From: a virus
Length of the DNA stretch: 27,816 bases
Virus record (IMG/VR): IMGVR_UViG_3300036832_000352
Coordinates: 1-27,816 of that record
Direction: 5' to 3' (one strand)
Shown: positions 8,250 to 15,699 of the stretch, piece by piece
Layout: each line of letters starts with the position of its first letter
How positions within the stretch are numbered: the stretch's first letter is position 1
Notes under the pieces: generated by a model
Database searches by the model: none
Told to the model about the DNA's origin: nothing
What the model saw: only the letters and a program-made list of their open reading frames with translations
Made by a program: the position numbers and the translations under genes

Positions 8250-8456
8250 AGAGCGCCCCTCGCCGACCCGTTCCATTCGGCTATCGCCGGCTAAGTCGTC
8301 GCCGATGTTGTTCGCGATGACGGCGCAGTCCTCAGACATGCCGCCCGGCACGGTGTGCGCGACATACCACGCGTCGGCCTTTGACAGGAAAAAGTTGAGA
8401 TAACCGCGCTCTCGGATCGCGCGGATCGCCTCCCTCTGCCGCGAGATCTCCTGCAT
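8202..8456 (-). CDS. Antisense 84-aa gene of unknown function (moron-like)
   Basis: Fills the only large gap in the plus-strand tail genes (8250-8454). Codons are strongly G/C-ending from start to stop, as in true genes here, and the protein looks natural: MQEISRQREAIRAIRERG, NFFLSKADAWYVAHTVPGG and MSEDCAVIANNIGDDLAGD. It has no membrane segment. ATG 8456 shares the CATG palindrome with ATG 8455 of the plus-strand nozzle gene, so the two starts overlap on opposite strands; the 3' end overlaps the 411-aa gene by 48 nt. It is probably an accessory gene expressed separately from the late operon. No family recognised. Confidence 0.65.
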   Translation of the reverse strand: MQEISRQREAIRAIRERGYLNFFLSKADAWYVAHTVPGGMSEDCAVIANNIGDDLAGDSRMERVGEGRSLSDPTCHVVWFRLRQ

Positions 8457-10017
8457 GGGCAAATTGCTTCCCTTTGGTGAGTGGCTGCCTGACGGCCCGC
8501 AATTCCAAAATCCCGGCACCACCAACATTCTTAACTGCATTCCGCGCTCGCCGGCAAGCTACGCCTCCTTCCCTGGCCCGGTCGCCACCGCGGCCGGCGC
8601 GCTGCCGGCGAAGGTCTGCGGCTCCTACGGCTATCGCGGCCCCGACGGCACCGTCTACGGCTTTGCTGGGACCCAGGCGCGTCTCTACGGGCAGAAGACC
8701 GGCGCGATCGCCTGGGCCGACATCAGCGGACCCGCGGCGCCCTACCACACCGAGAACCCGCCGGACGGCTTCTGGGCGTCGACAAGCTTTGGGAAGCGCA
8801 TCCTCTTTTCGAACTACGTCGATCCGATCCAGACCTATCTCGCCGGCACCGACACCGCCTTCAGCAACCTCAGCGCCAACGCGCCGCGCGCCAGGTTCAT
8901 GTGCGTGATCGGCGACTTCCTCCTGGTCGGCAACACGGTCGACGTCTACGACGGCGCGGTTCAGTACCGCATCCACTGGCCGGCGATCGGCGATCCCTCC
9001 AACTGGCCGGTGCCCGGCAGCAACACCGCGATCTCGCTGCAGTCGGATTTTCAGGATCTTCAGGAGACCGACCTCGGCGCCATCACCGGGCTCGTCGGCG
9101 GCCACCTGTCATCGGCCGATGGCTGCGCCGTGATGGAGCGCGGCATCTACCGCATCCAGTACGCGGGCTCGCCCTTTACCTTCGATTTCCACGTCGCCGA
9201 GGGCGCGGCCGGCAGCGATGCCTCGCTGTCGATCGTCCAGCGGCGCCTGCCCGACGGCAGCGGCGTCGTCCGGTCGATCGTCTACTACCTGGCGAGCGAC
9301 GGCTTCTATGCGTTCGATGGGTCGAGCAGCACGCCGATCGGCGCGCAGAAGGTCGACAAGGCCTTCTATGAGGACCTCGACCCGTCCTTCATCAGGGCCG
9401 TGCACGGCACCTACGACCCGCAGAGGAAGCTGATCCTCTGGTTCTATCATGGCACCGGCAACAACGGGCTGTTCAACAAGGCGCTGATCTTCAGTTGGGA
9501 GCTGAACCGCTGGGCGCCGATCGACCTCAGCGCGACCCCGGTCGAATGGGTCGCCAACACCACCTACACGACCGCCGGCTATACCCTCGATCAGCTCGAC
9601 CCGTTCGGCACACTCGACACGCTGCCTTACTCGCTCGACAGCCGGTACTGGACCAACGGCAACCCGATCCTGACCTGGTTCGATGGCACCCACAATCAGG
9701 TGATGGCGGCCGGCAACAGCCTGCCGGCGACGGTCGAGACCACCGAGCAACAGCTCTTCCCCAACAATCGCGCCCGCATCCGGGGCGTGCGGCCGATCCA
9801 CAACGCCAGCGTCGCGGCCTCGGTCGCGGTCGGGCACCGCGAGAGGGTGCGCAGCGCGGTGATCTATGAGGGCGCGGTGCCCGAGAACATCCTCGGCAAT
9901 TGCCCGCAGCGGTCGACTGGTCGCTACACCCGCTTCCGGATGACGCTGCCGGCCGCCGCCAATTTCACCCACCTCCAGGGTGTCGACCTCGACGCCGTCC
10001 CCGAGGGGATCCGCTAG
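8455..10017 (+). CDS. Tail nozzle/hub-like beta-propeller protein, 520 aa
   Basis: The protein opens LLPFGEWLPDGPQFQNPGTT and is beta-rich throughout, with repeated blade-like segments: KRILFSNYVDPIQTY, FMCVIGDFLLVGNT, YRIHWPAIGDPSNWP, SIVYYLASDGFYAFDG and GTYDPQRKLILWFY. DPSNWP and YDPQ-KLILWFY recur in the propeller-fold tail tube/nozzle proteins of short-tailed phages. The location after the adaptor and unknown protein fits. Its start codon overlaps the start of the antisense 84-aa gene. The TAG stop is followed immediately by the next ATG. Confidence 0.75.
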   Translation: MGKLLPFGEWLPDGPQFQNPGTTNILNCIPRSPASYASFPGPVATAAGALPAKVCGSYGYRGPDGTVYGFAGTQARLYGQKTGAIAWADISGPAAPYHTENPPDGFWASTSFGKRILFSNYVDPIQTYLAGTDTAFSNLSANAPRARFMCVIGDFLLVGNTVDVYDGAVQYRIHWPAIGDPSNWPVPGSNTAISLQSDFQDLQETDLGAITGLVGGHLSSADGCAVMERGIYRIQYAGSPFTFDFHVAEGAAGSDASLSIVQRRLPDGSGVVRSIVYYLASDGFYAFDGSSSTPIGAQKVDKAFYEDLDPSFIRAVHGTYDPQRKLILWFYHGTGNNGLFNKALIFSWELNRWAPIDLSATPVEWVANTTYTTAGYTLDQLDPFGTLDTLPYSLDSRYWTNGNPILTWFDGTHNQVMAAGNSLPATVETTEQQLFPNNRARIRGVRPIHNASVAASVAVGHRERVRSAVIYEGAVPENILGNCPQRSTGRYTRFRMTLPAAANFTHLQGVDLDAVPEGIR

Positions 10018-10365
10018 ATGGCGGCGGCGACGCTCAGTCGGCCGCCGCAGATCCCCACCGTTCAGAGTGACATGCCGTCGATCCGGACGACGGTCATCCG
10101 CTTCGCGCAGGCGATCAACGCGATCCTGCGCGGCGGCATTGGCTGCACCCTCATGGTGACGCTGGCGCCCGGCGCCACGACCTCGACCTTCAGTGACAGC
10201 CGCATCGGCGGCTACACCTGGATCGGCCTGACACCGATCACCGCCAGCGCCGCCCTGGCGCTGAAGAACGGCATCTACGTCGTCAACGGCCAGGGCAGCG
10301 TCACGATCAACCACGTCTCGTCAGCAGCCACCGACCAGACCTTCGCCGTCGCGCTGCTGGGCTAA
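10018..10365 (+). CDS. Small conserved tail protein, 115 aa
   Basis: Starts directly after the nozzle stop (TAGATG). The N-terminus contains a helix (SIRTTVIRFAQAINAILRG), then a compact beta domain: TSTFSDSRIGGYTWIGLTP, SAALALKNGIYVVNGQGSVT and HVSSAATDQTFAVALLG. The pattern of D-x-R-I, an x-x-x-x-P-x-x-A loop and a T-D-x-T-F-x-x-x-x-L-G end is common in small proteins after podovirus tail genes, where they may cap or plug the tail. Function is not established. Confidence 0.65.
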   Translation: MAAATLSRPPQIPTVQSDMPSIRTTVIRFAQAINAILRGGIGCTLMVTLAPGATTSTFSDSRIGGYTWIGLTPITASAALALKNGIYVVNGQGSVTINHVSSAATDQTFAVALLG

Positions 10366-10373
10366 GGCCCCTC

Positions 10374-10826
10374 ATGGATATGCACGGATTAACGGCGTCG
10401 CCGCCGGTCGGCGAGCTGCCTGACATCGCGATCTCGACGCCGCCGCTGGACGAGCTCGCCCGCTGCTGGCCGATCCTCGAGCCGATGCTGAAGCGCGCCA
10501 CCGACCGGGTGCGCGGCTACGAGCCGATCGATCTCCTGCAGCTCGCGATGATCGGGCGCGTGACGATCTTCGTCGTCCGCGACCGCGGCGCGATCGTCGC
10601 CGCGACGGTGACCGAGGTCCGGCAATTCCCGCGCTGCCGCGTGCTCGAGATCCTGTTCTGCGCCGGCACCGGCCTCAGGCGCTGGATCCATCCGCTGCTC
10701 GATGCGCTCGACGCCCAGGCCGAGGCGCTCCAGTGCGTCGATCTCTGTACCTGGGACCGCAAGGGCTGGTCGCGGTTCGGTTTCGCCATCGCGGGTGTCG
10801 CGCTGGTGCGGCGGCTGAAGGATTAG
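10374..10826 (+). CDS. GNAT-fold-like phage protein, 150 aa
   Basis: Resembles the degenerate acetyltransferase-like proteins often coded between phage tail and ejection genes: central strands GRVTIFVVRDRGAIVAATVTE and CRVLEILFCAGTGLRRW (the acetyl-CoA loop region is G-T-G-L-R-R), a helix LLDALDAQAEAL, and the C-terminal pattern CTWDRKGWSRFGF, comparable to the common G-R-x-G-W-x-R-x-x-x-x-G-F end. Whether it binds acetyl-CoA is uncertain. It lies 4 nt before the next gene and 8 nt after the previous one, so it belongs to the late operon. Confidence 0.6.
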   Translation: MDMHGLTASPPVGELPDIAISTPPLDELARCWPILEPMLKRATDRVRGYEPIDLLQLAMIGRVTIFVVRDRGAIVAATVTEVRQFPRCRVLEILFCAGTGLRRWIHPLLDALDAQAEALQCVDLCTWDRKGWSRFGFAIAGVALVRRLKD

Positions 10827-10829
10827 CCG

Positions 10830-12545
10830 ATGACGAAATCCACGCCCAGCACCTCGACCACGACCGTCAACAACCCGGTCGCCAACGCCCAGCTGCCGTT
10901 CCTGACGGGATTGTGGGGCGCCGGGGCCGGCCAGGCCGGGATAAACCCGACCACCGGCAGCTACGATCCGACATCAGCTGCGGGCGGCAGTTTCCTCACT
11001 GCGCTGCAGGGGCTCGCGGGTGGCAATGCCGCCGCCGCATCGCCCGGCAGCACCGGCCTGGTGCCGGGCGCGATGGACATCCTCTCGCGCATCTATGGCG
11101 GCGCCTTCCCGCAATCGGGCTATGCCGGCGGGCCGCAGATCGGCGCCCTCAGCGGATACGCGCCGAGCGCGATCGCTACCGGGCAGGCCTATGGTCAGGA
11201 CTTTCTGAGCGCCGCCAGCAACGCCTACGGCAATGTCGCGCCGTTTATGTCCGACCTCCTGGACACTGGCGGCGCCGGATCGCGTCTTTTGGGTGCAGGC
11301 TACAGCCTCTACGACACGCTCGCGGGGACCGGCGGCAACGCGATCAGCGCGCTGTCCGGCCTCGGCAACAACGCGATCAGCACCCTGAGCGGTTTCGGCC
11401 AAAGCGCGGCCGACAACCTGGCGGGCTATGCCAACAACGCGATCGGCACGATCGGCGGCCTCGCGCCGAGCGCGATGTCGGCGGGCATCCCGGCCGAGCA
11501 GGGCCTGATGGGGAATGCCGGCATGGCGATCCCCGGCAACCCGATCTACGACAGCCTGATGGGGTTGGCCCACGGCCAGTACCTCGACCCCAGCCGCAAC
11601 CCGGCCCTGCCTGGGGTGATCCAGGCCGCGACCCAGCCGCTGGTCAACCAGTACATGACCGCGACGGCGCCGGGCACGACGGGCGCCGCCGAGGCGGCCG
11701 GGCGCTACGGCTCGGGTGCGCTGGCGAACCGCCAGAGCATGGACGAATACAATCTCGGGCAGGCGCTCGGCACGACGACCTCGGGCATCGTCAACAACGC
11801 CTACAATACCGGTCTTAATGCCATGCTCGGCGCCGGCTCGGCGCTGGGCTCGGCCTACAATACCGGCATCGGCAACATCACGAGCGCGCTGTCCAACGCC
11901 GGCTCGCTCGCCCAGGCAGGGGTCACGGGCGCCGGCAACCTGCTCGGCAGCGCCTACGGCATCGGTGGCAACCTCCTCAACAGCGCCTACTCGACCCTCG
12001 GCAGCGCGCTCAACAACGCCTACACGACCGGCGGCGGTCTCCTCAACAATGCCTACGGGACCGGCGGCAACCTGATCAATGCCGGGGCGAATGCACTGTC
12101 GGGTCTCGCCGGCACGGGGCTGGGCGCGGCCAACACGGCGTTCGGCGCGGGCGGCAATCTCGGCCTCGGCGGCCTGCAGGGTCTAGTCCAGGCCCTGAGC
12201 GGCGGCGCCAATGCCACAAATGCCGGTTACACGACCGCCGGCACCATGCTGAACAGTGCCATGCAGGGCGCCAACACCGGTCAGACGGTGCTGGGCAGCC
12301 TGGCGCAGATGGCGCCGGATCTGGCGAATTTCCCGCTGGGCGACCTGTCGGCTGCCTTCAACTCGGTCTGGTCGCCGCTACAGAATTATGGCGCTCTCGT
12401 CGGTGCGCCGAACGCCGGCTCTCAGACCAGCAGCCAGACCACGCCCTACTACCAGAACGTCGCCAGCAACGTCCTCGGTGGCGTGACCGGGCTCGCCAGC
12501 CTGTTTGGCAAGGCCGGCCCGCTATCCGGCCTATTCGGGCTCTAA
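10830..12545 (+). CDS. Gly/Ala/Asn-rich repetitive virion protein, 571 aa (possible ejection protein)
   Basis: Nearly devoid of charged residues after the N-terminus and dominated by Gly, Ala, Asn, Ser and Leu. Between about residues 320 and 425 a repeat of the form AY-x-T/I-G-x-x-L-L/N recurs (NAYNTGLNAML, SAYNTGIGNI, SAYGIGGNLLN, NAYTTGGGLLN, NAYGTGGNLIN). Glycine-zipper-like small-residue periodicity is compatible with membrane insertion, as expected for a protein ejected with DNA, but this is inference. The N-terminus (TSTTTVNNPVANAQLPFLTG) resembles starts of other phage proteins next to ejection genes. It precedes two larger ejection candidates. Confidence 0.6.
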   Translation: MTKSTPSTSTTTVNNPVANAQLPFLTGLWGAGAGQAGINPTTGSYDPTSAAGGSFLTALQGLAGGNAAAASPGSTGLVPGAMDILSRIYGGAFPQSGYAGGPQIGALSGYAPSAIATGQAYGQDFLSAASNAYGNVAPFMSDLLDTGGAGSRLLGAGYSLYDTLAGTGGNAISALSGLGNNAISTLSGFGQSAADNLAGYANNAIGTIGGLAPSAMSAGIPAEQGLMGNAGMAIPGNPIYDSLMGLAHGQYLDPSRNPALPGVIQAATQPLVNQYMTATAPGTTGAAEAAGRYGSGALANRQSMDEYNLGQALGTTTSGIVNNAYNTGLNAMLGAGSALGSAYNTGIGNITSALSNAGSLAQAGVTGAGNLLGSAYGIGGNLLNSAYSTLGSALNNAYTTGGGLLNNAYGTGGNLINAGANALSGLAGTGLGAANTAFGAGGNLGLGGLQGLVQALSGGANATNAGYTTAGTMLNSAMQGANTGQTVLGSLAQMAPDLANFPLGDLSAAFNSVWSPLQNYGALVGAPNAGSQTSSQTTPYYQNVASNVLGGVTGLASLFGKAGPLSGLFGL

Positions 12546-12548
12546 TCC

Positions 12549-12995
12549 ATGGCAGACGACATCCCTGGCCTCCTCGGCTACCCGGCGGGCCTGACGCCCG
12601 ACCAGATCGCGATGATCCAGCAGCAGGGGTTCTATCCCCAGCCCACCATGAGCCTGCCGACCGGCACGCAGCTGCAGCAGCCGGCCGGCTATAGCGGGCT
12701 CTCGCCGGCCCAGGCCGAGACGGTCAACCAGCTCGGCTACTACACCGGCTCGCAGCAGCCGCAGAGCCTGTGGGACAAGATCACGGCGAGCCTCGGCGGC
12801 GACGCTCTGAAGGGCGTGGGCGATGCGGCGAAGGGCTTCTCGATGCCGCAGGCGCGGCCCAACCTCGCGCCAGCGATCCCGGCGCATGCCGCCGCGCTTG
12901 GCGGCTACAACCCGTACAACAACCTCTACACGCGGCACCCCCTCGATCCGAAGCGGGCGCTGGCGGCGCTGCTGACAGGCAACCCCTATGGCTGA
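12549..12995 (+). CDS. Small Pro/Gln-rich virion-region protein, 148 aa
   Basis: The N-terminal half has two related short helices (LTPDQIAMIQQQGFYPQP and LSPAQAETVNQLGYYTGS), which look like an internal duplication of the pattern L-[ST]-P-x-Q-[AI]-x-x-[IV]-x-Q-x-G-[FY]-Y. The C-terminal half is Ala/Pro/Asn-rich. No enzymatic motif is visible. It overlaps the start of the lysozyme-containing gene by 8 nt, suggesting co-translation with the ejection proteins. Function unknown. Confidence 0.6.
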   Translation: MADDIPGLLGYPAGLTPDQIAMIQQQGFYPQPTMSLPTGTQLQQPAGYSGLSPAQAETVNQLGYYTGSQQPQSLWDKITASLGGDALKGVGDAAKGFSMPQARPNLAPAIPAHAAALGGYNPYNNLYTRHPLDPKRALAALLTGNPYG

Positions 12996-15699
12996 TCCCC
13001 CTGGCCTCCTCGAGCCCCCACCGATCCCGCAGCCGCAAGCGCCGCAGAGCCCCGGCTTCCTCGGCGGCCTCCTCTCCGGTGGCGGGTACAGCCCGGCGGC
13101 GATGTATGGCGGCCAGCTCACCGACCAGGCGACGATCGACGCCTTCCGCAACCGCTCCCTGGCGGCGATGGCGAATGCCTTTGGTCAGGGCGCCATGCCG
13201 GTGCCGTACCGGGGCGGCGTCCCGTTTGGCGCCACGATCGGCGCCGCCGCCAACGCCGCGGCGACGGCGAATGACCCGACGATCGCCGCCCGCACCCAGG
13301 CAGCCCAGGGCCAGCTCTACGGCGTCCAGGCCGAGACCCAGCGGGCGTTGATCCAGGCGCGCATGGCGTCGATGGGGATGCAGGCGCAGGCCGCGGCCAT
13401 GGACAGGGCCGGCGCTGGCGGCGCTGCTGCCGGGCCGCCCGGCACCACACCCGCGCCCAAGCTGCTCGACAAGGCCAAGGGCGAGATCGTTGATTTCGGC
13501 GACCCGCAGCTCAACCTGATCGCCTATCACGAGAGCGGCTACCGGCCCAACGTCGGCACGGGTGACCACGATCTCTCGGGCTACCAGCTCAACCAGAACG
13601 GCTTCCCGATGTGGGAAGGCATCCCGACCAAGTATGGCCGCTCGACGGCGGCCGGCTACTTCCAGATCACCCGCACGAACTGGGACAAATTTGCCCCGCC
13701 CCTGATCGCGTCCGGCCAGATGCAGCCTGACTTCTCCGCGGCGTCGCAGGTCGCGGTCGCCAAGGCGATGAAGGCCGTCAATCCCGGGCTGAGTGACTGG
13801 CTGCCGTTCAATGGACCCCTGCGGGAAGCCTACGCTCGCGGCGATGTCATCAAGGTGCCCGGCGGGCCTGGATCGACCGAGGCCGCGATCGCGCCCGCTC
13901 CCGCCGGGGCGACCGGCGCGCCGGAAATCGCCGGCACCGCCGCCGCGGCGCTCGGCCGGCGACCGCTGGGCGCGAATGCGCCGTTGCCCGTGCCGGCCGC
14001 AGCCCCTGGTCCCGGCGCGCTGCCGCAGGTTCCCGACTTCGCCGGCCGGCTCGGTCCACCGGGCGGTCTCCTCAACCAGCCGCCCGCCGCCGCGCCCCCA
14101 GGGCCGCAGGTCGGTGCCGGTCGGGTCATTGGCGCTGGCGGCGGCGCCCCCGCGCCACTCCCGCCCCAGGCTGGCGGTGACGTAGCGCCGCCGGGTCTCC
14201 TGACGGGCGGCTCTCTCGCCAACACCATGGCCCAGCAGCGCGCCGTTGCACCGCTGCCGCCTGCCGCCCCGGCCCTGCCATCACAGAACATCCCGCCGCC
14301 CCCCGTAGGGCTACCGCCGAACGTGCCGCGGGTCGGACAGCCTGCGCCCCCAGGAGGCCCACCAGGGCTGATGACGCAGCCGGGGGCACCTGAGGTAGCC
14401 CCGCCGCCTTCAGGCGCTCCTGGGGGCGCCGCAGCGCCTTTTGCCCGCATTCCCACGCCGACCCCAGCCGCGATCCCCGGGGCACCGAGCCCGGAGCGCA
14501 TCGCCCTGGCGAAGCAGATCGTCCAGTACAATTCGACCTGGGGTCTGCCGGTGCCGGAAAGCGAGCAGAAGATCGCCTCCTACCCGATAACCGTCGCGAC
14601 CGCGCAGGCGACCGCGCAGGCGCAGGAGAACGTAAAATTCCCCTATGGTGTCGCAACAAAACAACTGGAGCCGGCAAACATTCGCGGCGGGGGTGGTCTC
14701 TATTACAACCCGCTCGACCAGACCTTTACTGGAACGCGGACCCGCGTTGCTCCCGATGGGACCATGCACAATTACGCAGGTCGTTGGACAGTAGGTGGTC
14801 AAACGATAAGCGAGACCGATATGGGGCAGGCCTCGCTGTCGCCGGGCCAGACCAAGGCGCAGGAGATCGGCGCCGAACTCGGTCGCGGGGTCGGCATCCC
14901 AGGGGAGCCGATCAGGGCTGGTGTCCTGCCGCCAGAACAAGGCGGCGTCGACCCTGGCAAGCCAATGCCGTCGCCGGACAATGCCAGCCGCGGCTATCAG
15001 ACCAAAATACCAGCCATCACCCAGCAGGCGCGCACGCCCGATCTTAAGACTTACAGTGCGTCGCAGTCCGAATGGATCAAGGAGAGCGGCGAGCTGGCCG
15101 ATGCCGGCCTCGCGGCGCAGCGTGCTGAGACAAACCTCAATATGCTGCGAGACGCCTTCAAGACGATCCAGACCGGCACCTGGGCGGAGCAGTCGGCCGA
15201 GGTGCAGGGCATGTGGCAGGCGCTCGCCCAACGCCTGGGCATTAAGCCACCGCAGAGCGTCGCCGATCTGGCGGCGGTTCAGACCGCGATGCATGCCAAC
15301 TACAAGCAGACCCTAAACCAGCTGGCGGCAGTGAATAAGAAGTTTACTGGTGGCGAGTTCCAGATCAACTCCAAGGCCGGCGAGGATGTCGGCAGCCAAC
15401 CCGAGGCGAACCTCAACCTGCTGTCTGCCGACATCGGTCAGGTGCGTCAGCTCCAGTCGCTCTCGCAGGACTGGAACCACGCCCAGACCATGGTCGGGAC
15501 CGATGGCTCGCGCTGGGTCAATCCCGACAGCTTTAAGCTGGCCTGGATGCGAGAGAACCCGCTGGAAGAGTTCGTCCAGGGCGCTCGCGAGGAACTCGCC
15601 GGCACGATCAAGGGACTGCCTGGCGCGCCGCCTCCCACCAGCGGAGGCGGTCGGCAGCTTAGATGGGATCCCCAGCTGGGGCGGGCGGTGCCACAATGA
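12988..15699 (+). CDS. Virion-associated lysozyme/transglycosylase with long ejection-like C-terminus, 903 aa
   Basis: Residues ~175-282 look like a lysozyme-like domain: LNLIAYHESGYRPN places a candidate catalytic Glu at 182, and GRSTAAGYFQITRTNWDKF (218-236) is the standard GxYQ/FQI substrate-cleft segment. It would cut peptidoglycan locally during DNA entry. A ~230-residue Pro/Ala/Gly-rich linker follows (~285-510), then a mixed region and a helical C-terminal domain (~680-880). The N-terminal ~150 residues are helical and Ala/Gln-rich. Size and order match internal/ejection proteins of podoviruses. The next gene overlaps by 4 nt (ATGA). Confidence 0.75.
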   Translation: MADPPGLLEPPPIPQPQAPQSPGFLGGLLSGGGYSPAAMYGGQLTDQATIDAFRNRSLAAMANAFGQGAMPVPYRGGVPFGATIGAAANAAATANDPTIAARTQAAQGQLYGVQAETQRALIQARMASMGMQAQAAAMDRAGAGGAAAGPPGTTPAPKLLDKAKGEIVDFGDPQLNLIAYHESGYRPNVGTGDHDLSGYQLNQNGFPMWEGIPTKYGRSTAAGYFQITRTNWDKFAPPLIASGQMQPDFSAASQVAVAKAMKAVNPGLSDWLPFNGPLREAYARGDVIKVPGGPGSTEAAIAPAPAGATGAPEIAGTAAAALGRRPLGANAPLPVPAAAPGPGALPQVPDFAGRLGPPGGLLNQPPAAAPPGPQVGAGRVIGAGGGAPAPLPPQAGGDVAPPGLLTGGSLANTMAQQRAVAPLPPAAPALPSQNIPPPPVGLPPNVPRVGQPAPPGGPPGLMTQPGAPEVAPPPSGAPGGAAAPFARIPTPTPAAIPGAPSPERIALAKQIVQYNSTWGLPVPESEQKIASYPITVATAQATAQAQENVKFPYGVATKQLEPANIRGGGGLYYNPLDQTFTGTRTRVAPDGTMHNYAGRWTVGGQTISETDMGQASLSPGQTKAQEIGAELGRGVGIPGEPIRAGVLPPEQGGVDPGKPMPSPDNASRGYQTKIPAITQQARTPDLKTYSASQSEWIKESGELADAGLAAQRAETNLNMLRDAFKTIQTGTWAEQSAEVQGMWQALAQRLGIKPPQSVADLAAVQTAMHANYKQTLNQLAAVNKKFTGGEFQINSKAGEDVGSQPEANLNLLSADIGQVRQLQSLSQDWNHAQTMVGTDGSRWVNPDSFKLAWMRENPLEEFVQGAREELAGTIKGLPGAPPPTSGGGRQLRWDPQLGRAVPQ

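Noticed and set aside
8332-9105. 257-codon minus-strand frame opposite the nozzle gene start
   Set aside because: Same compositional shadow; the real minus-strand gene here is the 84-aa one in another frame with natural protein sequence.
9109-10314. 401-codon open frame on the minus strand opposite the nozzle gene
   Set aside because: It is a shadow of the strongly G/C-ending codons of the plus-strand gene, is Arg/Asp/Gly/Val-rich without domain features, and the plus-strand protein is convincing.
14410-15294. 294-codon minus-strand frame opposite the lysozyme-containing gene
   Set aside because: Leu/Arg/Gly-rich shadow without motifs; the plus-strand frame is continuous and holds a lysozyme motif.
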